The translations under genes and the position numbers were made by a program. From assembly GCA_002389505.1 (NCBI GenBank), contig DGPA01000044.1, positions 118,467 through 182,466 of the forward strand: a stretch of 64,000 bases of DNA. Reading direction: 5' to 3'. Numbering within the stretch: the stretch's first letter is position 1; every line of letters starts with the position of its first letter. Below the pieces are notes generated by a model that was given only the letters and a program-made list of their open reading frames with translations, was not told the origin of the DNA and did no database searches. This DNA is from Halieaceae bacterium UBA4452 (GTDB lineage Bacteria; Pseudomonadota; Gammaproteobacteria; Pseudomonadales; Halieaceae). Shown here piece after piece: positions 27,601-38,605 of the stretch.

Positions 27601-28153
27601 CCTCGATGTCCAAAACGACGACTTAGAAAGCGCGCTAAAAACGCTAGAAAACGCGATTCGCAAGATTGATAAAGAAACCCGGGCGCGTTTTCAAGAGACC
27701 TTTGACCAAGTGAATGCGGGCTTCTCCGATTTATTTCCAAAGGTCTTTGGCGGCGGCACGGCGAGTTTGGAACTCACTGGGAATGACTTGCTTGATACCG
27801 GCGTTGCCATCATGGCCCGGCCACCGGGTAAGAAGAACACCACGATTCATTTGTTGTCGGGCGGCGAAAAAGCGATGACGGCCATTGCCTTAGTTTTTTC
27901 AATCTTTCAGCTCAACCCCGCCCCTTTCTGTATGCTGGACGAGGTGGATGCTCCGCTTGACGACGCCAACGTCGGTCGTTTCGCACGGATGGTGAAAGAG
28001 ATGTCAGATAAAGTACAGTTCATCTTTATCACGCATAACAAAATCAGTATGGAAATGGCCGATCAATTAATGGGTGTCACTATGCATGAGCCTGGTGTTT
28101 CGCGTTTGGTCACCGTCGATATTGAACAGGCGGCACAGTTAGCGGCCAGTTAG
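24653..28153 (+). CDS. smc: Chromosome partition protein Smc
   Basis: A 1166-residue SMC ATPase that organises and segregates the chromosome. The N-terminal Walker A GPNGCGKSNI is at 31-40, two long coiled coils flank a hinge at about 500-660, and the C-terminal head has LLSGGEKAMTAIALVFSIF followed by Walker B FCMLDEVDAPLDDANV. It is full length. Having Smc and not MukB argues against an enterobacterial or Vibrio host. The ATG at 24653 has GGAAA upstream. A small hairpin (GGGAG/CTCCC, 24621-24636) lies in its leader. zipA follows after 22 bases. Confidence 0.97.
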   Translation: MRLKSIKLAGFKSFVDPTTVNFSSNMSSVVGPNGCGKSNIIDAVRWVMGESSAKTLRGESMVDVIFNGTTHRQPVGQASIELLFDNSDGKIVGEYAAYTDISVRRQVDRDDGSQYYLNGSKCRRRDITDLFLGTGLGPRSYAIIEQGMISRLIESRPEDLRVFIEEAAGISKYKERRRETESRMRRTLENLERLTDLREELDRNLKHLQRQAQAAEKYAGLKAEEREVKAQLLALQWREYHGDTQVAKAQIDELAVRREAERAELERTSAHIERLRVELTDATDHFNDVQARYYTVGGEVTRVEQALRYEQEKRAGIEQELDNTRGSLAEASGHLSADRERLTMWREELVVLDPELQRQRAIADAAGQHLAAAEQAMNEWQSRWDDFNQQAAVPRQETEVQQSRIVYLEQVLRRLHERIQRLESDRNELGESSNLDRVEELEATIGGVDARVIDGESAIKQVSGSIVAQREHIERLRSHQDDHRSRLQQMKGQQASLEALQTAAADAGETEVLDAWLTEHSIQHCGAVFERLSVQEGWAATVEQVLGKLLTARCIDDVDQLVAQSFAEAPAGACVVGASEDTLATDNSLAAVVTGPTVLRQWLSGIFRANDLAKALVLLPTLGPDASVITPSGEWIGRGWARTRTKADASMGVIERREMLAQLTGDIAACEQQLHATEQELQQACDERLRLEETLDTAQAALKQAVREQADFSAELKTQMGAIAQDRQRRGQLEADLDESRQQFESEQAALIQARAQLADAINKMESDGLVREQLLAERDALREAFQSAREQAREARDEAHRSDVRAQNVNTQIETVASTIVRLEQQVTQLESRRRELNLLIPDSTEPDQALKEQLETLLSQRVEAEAALTDARQTASDKEHGLREQEQGKMAVENRLQLLHSDIEAQNIKQTERHIRTETLEAQLQELNKTVQVVVAALPEHASEPEWQVNVERLTAKITRLGPINLAAIDECARAAERKHYLDVQNDDLESALKTLENAIRKIDKETRARFQETFDQVNAGFSDLFPKVFGGGTASLELTGNDLLDTGVAIMARPPGKKNTTIHLLSGGEKAMTAIALVFSIFQLNPAPFCMLDEVDAPLDDANVGRFARMVKEMSDKVQFIFITHNKISMEMADQLMGVTMHEPGVSRLVTVDIEQAAQLAAS

Positions 28154-28175
28154 CGGCCAGACAAGGAGTCGAGGC

Positions 28176-29159
28176 ATGGAGCTTACGATTAGGGACTGGA
28201 TGGTGGTCATTGGCGCCGGCCTGATTCTGGTCGTATTAGTGGACGCCGGGCGACGCCTAGTGCGTGAGCGACGTACAGCGATTCGCTTAAACACTAAAGC
28301 GCGGTTTGGCGGTGCAATTGATGATGACGACTCGTTCAACTTACTGGCCGAACTACCCAACGGTGGCGCGCGCATTGTTAAATCCGACGATTTATCGCCT
28401 CAGGCATCGGCCGCAATAGATGATCTAGGTGGCGATAGTGGTGATGCAGATACGACAAAGAGTCGCGAATCTGACGATCGAAGCGCGGTGGAGGCATTGT
28501 CGTACAGCAGCGTGTCAGGCGAGCCCGCGCCAGAGGTGATGCCCTCATTTTCTGCCATCGATAAGGTCGGCGAACCCCCCCATCTTTCACCCGCAGAACA
28601 CGCAGAGAGCAGCCCGCTGGTAGGCTCTGCTAGTGAGCCAAATCCGGCAACGCTCGATTGGTTAGAGCAGCTCACCCTGCCCAGTGAAGAAGTTGAGCCC
28701 GAGACTCGGTTGCCCCGCGGCGTGGAGCCCCACGTTTTCGTTCTCAATGTGGTGTCCCGAAGTGAACAAGGTTTTTCAGGTCGCAACATCATGGAGATTC
28801 TTCTCGCCTGCGATCTGCGGTTTGGCGACATGGATTTTTTCCATCGCCATGAGCAGGTTGCGGGGCGTGGACACATTCAGTTTAGTGTGGCAAACATGCT
28901 AAAACCCGGCGTTTTTGATATTGATAATATGGCCGCACTCAGCACCCGGGGTTTAATGTTTTTTATTACTTTGCCGGGTCCCGAGGACATGCCCAAAGCG
29001 TTTGACTATATGTATGAAACGGCGAAGACAGTGGCCAAAAATTTGTCTGGAGATGTGCTCGATGAGACGCAGAGCGCGGTGACGCGCCAATCGCTTGAGC
29101 ATACGCGTCAGCAGATTCGCGAGTTAGAACGCCGTATCGCCATGGGACAACAATACTGA
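28176..29159 (+). CDS. zipA: Cell division protein ZipA
   Basis: A 327-residue ZipA: one N-terminal helix (about 8-25) with a short periplasmic end, a charged and Ser/Pro-rich linker (about 45-175), and a C-terminal FtsZ-binding domain (about 185-315, from HVFVLNVVSRSEQGFSGRNIM). It anchors FtsZ to the inner membrane at the division site. The smc-zipA-ligA order is the usual one in Pseudomonas and relatives. Confidence 0.94.
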   Translation: MELTIRDWMVVIGAGLILVVLVDAGRRLVRERRTAIRLNTKARFGGAIDDDDSFNLLAELPNGGARIVKSDDLSPQASAAIDDLGGDSGDADTTKSRESDDRSAVEALSYSSVSGEPAPEVMPSFSAIDKVGEPPHLSPAEHAESSPLVGSASEPNPATLDWLEQLTLPSEEVEPETRLPRGVEPHVFVLNVVSRSEQGFSGRNIMEILLACDLRFGDMDFFHRHEQVAGRGHIQFSVANMLKPGVFDIDNMAALSTRGLMFFITLPGPEDMPKAFDYMYETAKTVAKNLSGDVLDETQSAVTRQSLEHTRQQIRELERRIAMGQQY

Positions 29160-31816
<2,657 letters not shown>

Positions 31817-31824
31817 TCAGCCGT

Positions 31825-31842
31825 GTGTCACTTAACTGTCAC
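31825..31842 (+). promoter_or_regulatory. Pho box upstream of phoB
   Basis: GTGTCAC-TTAA-CTGTCAC: two 7-base direct repeats separated by four A/T bases, the layout of a PhoB binding site (consensus CTGTCAT-N4-CTGTCAT). A -10-like TTTACT begins 10 bases further on at 31853. This points to PhoB autoregulation of phoBR under phosphate limitation. Confidence 0.8.
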
Positions 31843-31892
31843 AAAAATAGTCTTTACTACTGAGCTGACCAGCCGAGGGGGTGGAAAACAGC

Positions 31893-32603
31893 ATGACTGG
31901 ACATAGTGTACTCATTGTCGATGATGAGGTGGCTATTCGGGGTATGCTCCGTATGGCGTTAGAGCTAGCCGAGTTCGACTGCCTGGAGGCGGGAACAATT
32001 GACGATGCGCATGAAATAGTCGTCAACCAGCGCCCCGACATTATACTACTTGATTGGATGTTGCCCGGGGGAAGTGGCCTTGAATTGCTCCGACGGCTTA
32101 AGCGCGATGACGCTACAGCGCACACGCCCGTTATCATGCTGACAGCGAAAGCGACTGAAGACAATATGATACAAGGTCTTGAAGTGGGCGCAGATGATTA
32201 CCTGAGTAAGCCGTTTGCGCCCCGAGAGCTAATAGCACGAATGAAAGCTCTATTACGCCGAGCCCGAGTGATTGAGCCCGGAGAGCCCCTCCGAATCGGT
32301 GCCTTGAATCTGGATATGGAGGCTCGGCGGGTGAGCATTGACGAGGGGGTGATTGACTTGGGTCCCACCGAGTTCAATTTATTATTGTTCTTTATGTCGC
32401 ACCCCGAGCGCGCCTACAGTAGGGCTCAGATTCTCGATTATGTATGGGGCCCCGGGGTGTACGTAGAGGAACGCACGGTTGACGTGCATATTAGGCGTTT
32501 GCGTAAAGCACTGCAGATCAGTGATGGACCTTATGCAGAGCTGATACAAACGGTGCGAGGCACGGGCTATCGACTTTCAGCGCGCGGCTTAGAGTTACCG
32601 TGA
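31893..32603 (+). CDS. phoB: Phosphate regulon response regulator PhoB
   Basis: A 236-residue OmpR/PhoB-type regulator. The receiver has the acidic pair Asp10-Asp11, phospho-acceptor Asp54 in ILLDWMLPG and Lys106 in LSKPF. The winged-helix domain (about 130-230) contains YVEERTVDVHIRRLRKAL and the VRGTGYRL hairpin. Pairing with PhoR and the Pho box upstream support the name. The ATG at 31893 is preferred over a GTG at 31881. Its TGA overlaps the phoR GTG. Confidence 0.94.
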   Translation: MTGHSVLIVDDEVAIRGMLRMALELAEFDCLEAGTIDDAHEIVVNQRPDIILLDWMLPGGSGLELLRRLKRDDATAHTPVIMLTAKATEDNMIQGLEVGADDYLSKPFAPRELIARMKALLRRARVIEPGEPLRIGALNLDMEARRVSIDEGVIDLGPTEFNLLLFFMSHPERAYSRAQILDYVWGPGVYVEERTVDVHIRRLRKALQISDGPYAELIQTVRGTGYRLSARGLELP

Positions 32604-33880
32604 GGAGTAAACCCACAGTCATTGCTGAGGCGTGGCGTCTGGTGTTGCTTGCGCTAACCTGCCTTGTCCTCGGGTTATCTCTGGGGAACGGACAAGCGGG
32701 TATTATTGTTGGCTTACTGCTGCTCAGTGGGTGGTGGGGCTACCAACTTAAACAGTTGTTGCAGTGGCTTGAGCAACCGATGGGCAAGCCCGCCAAAGCC
32801 GGTGGTGTATTGGGCCTTATTGTTGACAGGATTTGTCAGCTTCAAAGGCAGTCAGAGGCGGCACAGCTACAGCTGGCATCGGCACTCGTCTACCTCCAAG
32901 ACTCTCTCGGGTCGATGCGGGATGCTAGTATTATTGTCGACGCGCAGGACCAGATTGCGTGGGCCAACAAATCCGCCGAGCATCTTTTAGGCGTCCACCA
33001 CCCTCAAGATCGTGGACAAAGATTACAAGACCTCATTCACTTACCGCCCTTCACTGCCTATTATGAGGCAGGTGACTACTCATGTCCGCTACGGATTCCA
33101 CCATCGACTGATGGCGAGCCGTGTTTACAAGTGGAAATATCACGGTTCGGTATGGGTGACCGTTTGATTTTTGCCCGTGATAGCACCGAGAGCTATCGTT
33201 TAGAGCAAATGCGTAGAGATTTTGTTAGCAATGTTTCCCACGAGTTGCGAACGCCATTGACTGTTATCAAAGGTTACACTCAGACCATACTTGAACTTGG
33301 GAGCTTAACTGGCGGTCCTTTACAGCAACCACTACGGCAAATAGATGAGCAATCTCAGCGAATGGAAACCCTATTAATTGACTTGCTGTGGCTCGCGCAA
33401 ATCGAAAGTATCGAAGGGCAAGGAAAAACGGCGGTAGTGGACGTGGTCTCACTCCTCGTCGATCTGCAATCGACATTGCAAACGGCCTGGACGCAACGCG
33501 ATATCCAATTGGAGATAAGCACCGAGCGTACGGTGGTAGGCGATGAGGTTCAGTTGCACAGCGCCTTCAGTAACCTCATCATTAACGCACTAAAATACAG
33601 TGTGTCAGGACCCATCCTCCTTCGCTGGTATGAGCTTAATGGCATTCCCGTCTTTGCTGTTTCCGACAGCGGTGTCGGTGTAGCGCCACACCATATTTCG
33701 AGACTCACAGAGCGGTTCTACAGAGTGGATAAAAGTCGCTCGCAACGTATTGGCGGTACTGGTTTGGGGCTGGCCATCGTTAAGCACATAGCCGTTTCTC
33801 ACCAAGCAGAGTTGGCTATTGACAGCCAGCTGGACGTTGGCAGCACGTTTTCACTCGCTTTTCGCCAAAGTAAACAGTGA
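32600..33880 (+). CDS. phoR: Phosphate regulon sensor kinase PhoR
   Basis: A 426-residue membrane kinase. Two short helices lie at about 11-45, then a PAS-like domain (about 95-195), the H-box NVSHELRTPL with phospho-acceptor His214, and an HATPase domain with NLIINALKYS and GGTGLGLAIVKH. This is the PhoR layout, lacking a large periplasmic sensor. It phosphorylates PhoB when phosphate is scarce. The GTG start overlaps phoB as GTGA, indicating coupling. The 174 bases after it hold no gene I can support. Confidence 0.93.
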   Translation: MRSKPTVIAEAWRLVLLALTCLVLGLSLGNGQAGIIVGLLLLSGWWGYQLKQLLQWLEQPMGKPAKAGGVLGLIVDRICQLQRQSEAAQLQLASALVYLQDSLGSMRDASIIVDAQDQIAWANKSAEHLLGVHHPQDRGQRLQDLIHLPPFTAYYEAGDYSCPLRIPPSTDGEPCLQVEISRFGMGDRLIFARDSTESYRLEQMRRDFVSNVSHELRTPLTVIKGYTQTILELGSLTGGPLQQPLRQIDEQSQRMETLLIDLLWLAQIESIEGQGKTAVVDVVSLLVDLQSTLQTAWTQRDIQLEISTERTVVGDEVQLHSAFSNLIINALKYSVSGPILLRWYELNGIPVFAVSDSGVGVAPHHISRLTERFYRVDKSRSQRIGGTGLGLAIVKHIAVSHQAELAIDSQLDVGSTFSLAFRQSKQ

Positions 33881-34054
33881 AGACGCCAGAGGATGTGAGG
33901 AATTTTCCGCCATTGATGGTGGCGTTAGATTGAGCGATAAGCCGCACACATCTCGCTGTCGCTAGGCGTTTACGGATACACTCACCTTTGGCGCTGCGTA
34001 GGCGGTCGCTGTGTAGGTGTACCCTGGTCAATATGAAGTGTTAGAGGACTGAGC

Positions 34055-35119
34055 ATGAGTCGCTTTTGGAGTGATAAAACGCGGGATCTTGCCCCATACA
34101 CTCCGGGGGAGCAGCCCAGGGTTGACGGTCTCATTAAGCTCAATACCAATGAGCACCCCTTAGCGCCATCTCAACTAGCTATCGCCGCGATTAGCGCTGC
34201 TATATCCGCCAGGCTCCGTCACTACCCGGATCCCGACAGCGTTCAGTTGAGGCTAGCCATTGCTGAGCGAGAGGGTTTAGCCCTCGAGCAGGTATTTGTA
34301 GGCAATGGATCTGACGAGGTGCTTGCGCATATTTTTGCGGCGCTCTTGAGCGGGTCAGAAGCAATCAATGTACCGGACATAACCTATAGTTTTTACCCCG
34401 TGTGGGCAAAGCTAACGGGAATTGATTGCTGCAGTCGTCCATTGGCTGATGACTTTTCGATCGATGTCGACACGCTTCGCCATATCCAAGGCCCGATATT
34501 GTTGGCTAATCCCAATGCGCCAACGGGAATCGCTTTAGATCTCGAAACGATCGAAGACTTGGTGTTGACTAATACTGAACGCTTGGTAGTGATTGACGAG
34601 GCCTACTATGGCTTTGGCGGAGCTACAGCGGCCCCACTGCTCGAACGCGCGGATAATTTACTGATCACCAGAAGCTTCTCTAAATCCCATGCCTTGGCGG
34701 GCTTGCGGGTGGGGTATGCCCTGGGGAGCGCTGAATTAATAGAGGGCTTAGTGCGAGTGAAAGATTCGTTCAATAGTTATCCCTTAGACGTCCTCGCTCA
34801 GGCCGGAGCCGAGGCGGCCATTAGGGATGGCGAGTGGCTCCTAGAGGCGAGCCACGTTGTCTCTCAGAATCGTGAATGGTTGCGCGCAGAGCTGCAGCAA
34901 CGGGATTTTTTCGTCTGCCCCTCGGCAGCAAATTTTTTGTTTGTACGCCATGCAAGCATCGCGGGGCAGGCCCTTTTTGACGGGTTGCGCGCAGGGAATA
35001 TACTCGTTCGCCGCTGGGATAAGCCGCGCATCGATAACTATTTACGCATTAGCATTGGCACAAGGGAAGAGTGTCTGGCATTGGTCATGGCGTTAGATGG
35101 ACTATTAGCCAGCGCGTAG
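34055..35119 (+). CDS. hisC: Histidinol-phosphate aminotransferase HisC
   Basis: A 354-residue class II, PLP-dependent aminotransferase that converts imidazole acetol phosphate to histidinol phosphate in histidine synthesis. The family motif KLNTNEHPLAPS is near the N-terminus, the PLP Asp is in VVIDEAYYGF, and the Schiff-base Lys210 is in TRSFSKSHALAGLRVGY. The ATG at 34055 has AGAGGA upstream. It stands apart from other his genes; many bacteria carry a second HisC-like enzyme with broader aromatic activity, so a relaxed specificity cannot be ruled out. Confidence 0.87.
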   Translation: MSRFWSDKTRDLAPYTPGEQPRVDGLIKLNTNEHPLAPSQLAIAAISAAISARLRHYPDPDSVQLRLAIAEREGLALEQVFVGNGSDEVLAHIFAALLSGSEAINVPDITYSFYPVWAKLTGIDCCSRPLADDFSIDVDTLRHIQGPILLANPNAPTGIALDLETIEDLVLTNTERLVVIDEAYYGFGGATAAPLLERADNLLITRSFSKSHALAGLRVGYALGSAELIEGLVRVKDSFNSYPLDVLAQAGAEAAIRDGEWLLEASHVVSQNREWLRAELQQRDFFVCPSAANFLFVRHASIAGQALFDGLRAGNILVRRWDKPRIDNYLRISIGTREECLALVMALDGLLASA

Positions 35120-35145
35120 GGTCGCGCTCGCCCTAAACCCTACGC
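35114..35145. terminator. Hairpin spanning the convergent ends of hisC and the FabH-like gene
   Basis: GCGTAGGGT (35114-35122) and ACCCTACGC (35137-35145) form a perfect 9-bp stem around a 14-base loop. The arms overlap both stop codons. There is no T-run, so it is not a classical intrinsic terminator; it may act with Rho or protect 3' ends on both strands. Confidence 0.45.
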
Positions 35146-36260
35146 AGCACGACACTGCCGATGCTGTAGCCCGCACCAAAGGAGCAGAGCACCCCTAGGT
35201 CACCGGCAACCAAGTCATCACGATGTTTATGGAAGGCGATAATAGAGCCTGCGGATGAGGTATTGGCGTACTCATCCAGAATCGTGGGTGATTCACTATC
35301 GCTAGGGTCGCGGCCTAGGACTTTACGTGCAATCAAATCGTTCATGCTTTTATTAGCCTGGTGTAACCACAGTCGACTGAGCGAATTGGGGTCAATATTG
35401 AGCTGGGCGAGTTGCGACGAAATTTGTTGTGCCACCGCAGGACAGACCTCTTTAAAGACTTTGCGCCCTTCTTGCACGAATAATTTGTCGGTCGCACCAA
35501 CGCCCGATTCGTCGGCCCTGTTTAAAAATCCAAAATTGTTGCGGATATTATTTGAAAAAATAGTTTGTAGCTGCGTATCGACGATCTCATAAGCATCGCT
35601 GCTAACGGCAACCGGTTGCGCTTCTAGCAAGACCGCAGTGGCTACATCGCCAAAGATAAAATGGGAGTCCCGGTCACAGAAATTTAGATGACCCGTGCAG
35701 ATTTCTGGATTGACCATTAGCACCCTACGAGCGCTGCCCGCTCGAATAGCGTCCCGCGCTTGCTGAATGCCAAAGGTCGCCGACGAGCAAGCCACATTCA
35801 TATCAAATGCCCAGCCCTTGCAGCCGAGGGCATCTTGGACTTCGACCGCCATCGCAGGATAGGCTCGTTGCATATTCGACGCTGCGACAATGACGCCGTC
35901 GATATCGAATGCGCTGACGCCCGCGCTGACTAGAGCCTGTTTTGCAGCAGTGACCGCCATTTCAGCCATAACCGATAATTGGCTATTAGATCGTTCGCTG
36001 ATGACTGGCTTCATCCTACTGGGGTCAATAATCCCGGATTTATCGACTACATAGCGCGATTTTATGCCCGACGCTTTTTCAATAAACTCGGCTGAAGAAT
36101 GTATTTTTGGTTCGCGATCCCCACAGGCAATAGCGTCGGCATTGGCCGCGTTATAGAGGTCTACCCAGGCATTGAAAGCGCTCACTAGCTCGTCATTGCT
36201 GACCGACTCGTTGGGAGTGAATAGGCCAGTGCCGGTGATCAATGCCGCGGTGTCGGTCAT
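35133..36260 (-). CDS. FabH-like beta-ketoacyl-ACP synthase III
   Basis: A 375-residue thiolase-fold condensing enzyme. The triad is complete: Cys158 in [10 protein letters not shown], His300 in LWLHQANKS and Asn333 in [10 protein letters not shown]. An insertion near 30-65 ([20 protein letters not shown]) sets it apart from housekeeping FabH and recalls the P. aeruginosa PA3286 type, which joins medium-chain acyl-CoA from beta-oxidation to malonyl-ACP (from memory). It follows gltA after 21 bases on the same strand, so it is probably co-expressed with citrate synthase, both using acyl-CoA (inference). Confidence 0.87.
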   Translation of the reverse strand: MTDTAALITGTGLFTPNESVSNDELVSAFNAWVDLYNAANADAIACGDREPKIHSSAEFIEKASGIKSRYVVDKSGIIDPSRMKPVISERSNSQLSVMAEMAVTAAKQALVSAGVSAFDIDGVIVAASNMQRAYPAMAVEVQDALGCKGWAFDMNVACSSATFGIQQARDAIRAGSARRVLMVNPEICTGHLNFCDRDSHFIFGDVATAVLLEAQPVAVSSDAYEIVDTQLQTIFSNNIRNNFGFLNRADESGVGATDKLFVQEGRKVFKEVCPAVAQQISSQLAQLNIDPNSLSRLWLHQANKSMNDLIARKVLGRDPSDSESPTILDEYANTSSAGSIIAFHKHRDDLVAGDLGVLCSFGAGYSIGSVVLRRV

Positions 36261-36281
36261 AACCTCAAGTCCTCGTGCTGA

Positions 36282-37577
36282 TCAGCGCTGGTCCATGGGG
36301 GTGAAGTCACGGTTTGAGTAGCCGGTGTACAACTGCCGCGGACGCCCAATTCGATAGGAGCCCGAAATCATTTCATTCCAATGCGCTATCCACCCGACGG
36401 TTCGGCCAACAGCAAAAATCACGGTAAACATGGATGTTGGGATGCCTAGCGCTTTGAGAATAATGCCAGAGTAGAAATCAACGTTTGGATACAGTTTCTT
36501 TTCAATAAAATAATCATCCCCCAAAGCAATTTCCTCAAGACGCTTGGCGATTTCAAGCATTTCATCTTCGATACCTAATTCGGCCAACACTTCATCGGCC
36601 GCCTGCTTCATGACTTTGGCGCGGGGATCGAAGTTCTTGTATACCCGGTGGCCAAAGCCCATTAATCGGAATGAATCATTTTTATCTTTTGCTCGCGCGA
36701 CAAATTCATTAATTCGGTCGACGCTGCCAATTTCTTCTAACATTTTTACCACCGCCTCGTTAGCACCTCCGTGTGAAGGTCCCCACAGTGCGGCGATGCC
36801 GGCAGCGATACAGGCGAAGGGATTGGCCTGAGAAGATCCGGCGAGGCGTACCGTTGACGTTGATGCATTTTGTTCATGGTCTGCATGGAGAAGAAAGATG
36901 CGGTCCATCGCCCGCGCGATGGTGGGTGATATCTTGCTCGACTCGCAGGGGTTGCCAAACATCATATGTAAGAAATTCGCCGCGTAATCAAGGCTATTAT
37001 CGGGATACATGAATGGCTGGCCAATCGAGAACTTGTAACTCATCGCTGCAATGGTTGGCATTTTAGCAATCAGTCGGTAAGCGGCGACGGTTCGATGATG
37101 AGGATCCGAAATATCGGTAGAGTCGTGATAAAACGCCGACAACGCGCCGACAACACCGCACATAATGGCCATGGGGTGGGCGTCACGACGAAAGCCATTA
37201 AAAAAAGTTCGAATTTGCTCGTGGACCATTGTGTGATGGCGCACGGTGGTAAAAAATTCATCTTTCTGGGTGCTGTCGGGCAGCTCCCCGTACAATAATA
37301 GGTAGCAAGTCTCCAGATAGTCAGAGTGCTCTGCGAGTTGCTCGATCGGGTAACCACGGTGCAACAAGATACCTTTATCACCATCGATGAACGTGATTTT
37401 TGATTCGCAGGAGGCAGTCGACGTAAAGCCAGGGTCATAAGTAAAATAACCCTTACCGGTCAAAGAGCCTACGTTGATAACGTCGGGGCCAAGGGTGCCT
37501 TCTAGCAGTGGCAAATCAACGTTATCGCGCGTTCCGTCACCATGGTTTATGGTCAAGGTGGCTTTTTTGTCGGTCAT
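36282..37577 (-). CDS. gltA: Citrate synthase
   Basis: A 431-residue type II (hexameric) citrate synthase that condenses acetyl-CoA with oxaloacetate. Catalytic histidines lie in [16 protein letters not shown] and [16 protein letters not shown], with the CoA-binding region around [11 protein letters not shown]. The N-terminal domain [15 protein letters not shown] to [21 protein letters not shown] is that of the NADH-sensitive gram-negative enzymes. The ATG at 37577 has AGGAAA upstream. It is transcribed away from sdhCDAB from its own strong promoter. Confidence 0.97.
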   Translation of the reverse strand: MTDKKATLTINHGDGTRDNVDLPLLEGTLGPDVINVGSLTGKGYFTYDPGFTSTASCESKITFIDGDKGILLHRGYPIEQLAEHSDYLETCYLLLYGELPDSTQKDEFFTTVRHHTMVHEQIRTFFNGFRRDAHPMAIMCGVVGALSAFYHDSTDISDPHHRTVAAYRLIAKMPTIAAMSYKFSIGQPFMYPDNSLDYAANFLHMMFGNPCESSKISPTIARAMDRIFLLHADHEQNASTSTVRLAGSSQANPFACIAAGIAALWGPSHGGANEAVVKMLEEIGSVDRINEFVARAKDKNDSFRLMGFGHRVYKNFDPRAKVMKQAADEVLAELGIEDEMLEIAKRLEEIALGDDYFIEKKLYPNVDFYSGIILKALGIPTSMFTVIFAVGRTVGWIAHWNEMISGSYRIGRPRQLYTGYSNRDFTPMDQR

Positions 37578-37617
37578 GGGAAATTTCCTAAAAAAAGGGT
37601 TATGTAGGGAGCGGCAA

Positions 37618-37645
37618 ACTATAGTCAGTTCGAAGCTGGTGTCAA
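37618..37645 (-). promoter_or_regulatory. Sigma-70 promoter of gltA
   Basis: On the minus strand TTGACA (37640-37645) and TATAGT (37618-37623) are separated by 16 bases, close to consensus. Transcription should start near 37611, leaving a leader of roughly 35 bases. The promoter is bracketed by an inverted pair GGCAAA (37613-37618) and TTTGCC (37646-37651), a possible operator. Confidence 0.75.
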
Positions 37646-37703
37646 TTTGCCACCGTTTAATACTACCTTATTTCACCGGTGCCGACCCAATACCCGCTGA
37701 AAA

Positions 37704-37733
37704 TTGCCAATGCCGGCCCGACACGAGTATACT
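37704..37733 (+). promoter_or_regulatory. Likely sigma-70 promoter of sdhCDAB
   Basis: TTGCCA (37704-37709) and TATACT (37728-37733) are separated by 18 bases, with the start expected near 37740 and a leader of about 47 bases before the sdhC GTG. The spacer is GC-rich. It points away from the gltA promoter about 60 bases to the left. Confidence 0.55.
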
Positions 37734-37786
37734 GCGCGGCGGCTGTTGGTCAGCCACTTCCCGTAAAGTAACCATGGAAACAGCCC

Positions 37787-38176
37787 GTGAAGCCACTTGT
37801 TAGCAAAGGCCAGCGACCGGTCAATCTCGATATTGGATCGATGAAATTACCGATTACCGCTTACGTTTCAATTGCCCACCGCCTGTCGGGCGTCTTTTTG
37901 TTTTTTGCCAGCGGCCTTCTGATTTGGGCGCTTGACCTCAGTCTTAGCTCCGAGCAGAGCTTCAACGACTTAGCGCTGGTCATGGCCAACCCTGTCGCCA
38001 AGGGGCTAATGTGGACAGTTGCCACGGCGTTGAGCTATCACGCGCTGTCGGGAATCAAGCATATTGTCATGGATTTTGGTTACGGTGAAACCATGCAAGG
38101 TGGCGTCATGGGCGCTCGCATCGTCATTGTTTTGGCGCTTGTCGCCGCTGGGCTTTGGGGGGTGGTAGTGTGGTAG
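37787..38176 (+). CDS. sdhC: Succinate dehydrogenase cytochrome b556 subunit SdhC
   Basis: A 129-residue, three-helix membrane anchor of complex II. The start with GTG at 37787 gives KGQRPVNLDIGSMKLPITA, which aligns with E. coli SdhC from the N-terminus. His85 in SYHALSGIKH is the haem b ligand, and His31-Arg32-Ser34 form the quinone-site region. GGAAA lies upstream. It overlaps sdhD by seven bases. Confidence 0.94.
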   Translation: MKPLVSKGQRPVNLDIGSMKLPITAYVSIAHRLSGVFLFFASGLLIWALDLSLSSEQSFNDLALVMANPVAKGLMWTVATALSYHALSGIKHIVMDFGYGETMQGGVMGARIVIVLALVAAGLWGVVVW

Positions 38177-38529
38177 TCCAAGTCACCAGTTTTAGCCGTT
38201 CAGGACTCTCAGACTGGCTCATTCAGCGTGTGGCAGGTGTTATCCTGTTGGCGTATTTTGCTTTGATAGGCTACGTCATGATCAATGGGGTGAGTTACGC
38301 CTCTTGGCAGGCTTTGCATGCGCATTCAGCGATGCGTATTTTTACCCTGCTCGCGGCGCTTTCTTTTGCCGCGCACGCATGGATAGGTTTGTGGGCAGTG
38401 TTCACTGATTACCTGACTGAGCGCATGCTCGGCCCTCGCGGCAATCGGTTGCGACGCTTTTGTCAAATTGCTTCGGTACTCACCTTGCTTAGCTATCTGT
38501 TGTGGGTGGTTCAAATCATTTGGGGTTAA
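38170..38529 (+). CDS. sdhD: Succinate dehydrogenase membrane anchor SdhD
   Basis: A 119-residue, three-helix subunit of complex II. The core SGLSDWLIQRVAGVILLAY and the segment SFAAHAWIGLWAVFTDYL match SdhD, including the quinone-site Asp-Tyr. The GTG at 38170 has GGGGTGG upstream and lies inside the last codons of sdhC. With SdhC it holds haem b and the ubiquinone pocket. Confidence 0.92.
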   Translation: MVVQVTSFSRSGLSDWLIQRVAGVILLAYFALIGYVMINGVSYASWQALHAHSAMRIFTLLAALSFAAHAWIGLWAVFTDYLTERMLGPRGNRLRRFCQIASVLTLLSYLLWVVQIIWG

Positions 38530-38605
38530 TCGAATCTCTAGCTTGGATTGTCGCGCAAGTTCGCTATAACTTGGTCAGCGTGAATGGCGCTTACTGGAGG
38601 CAACA

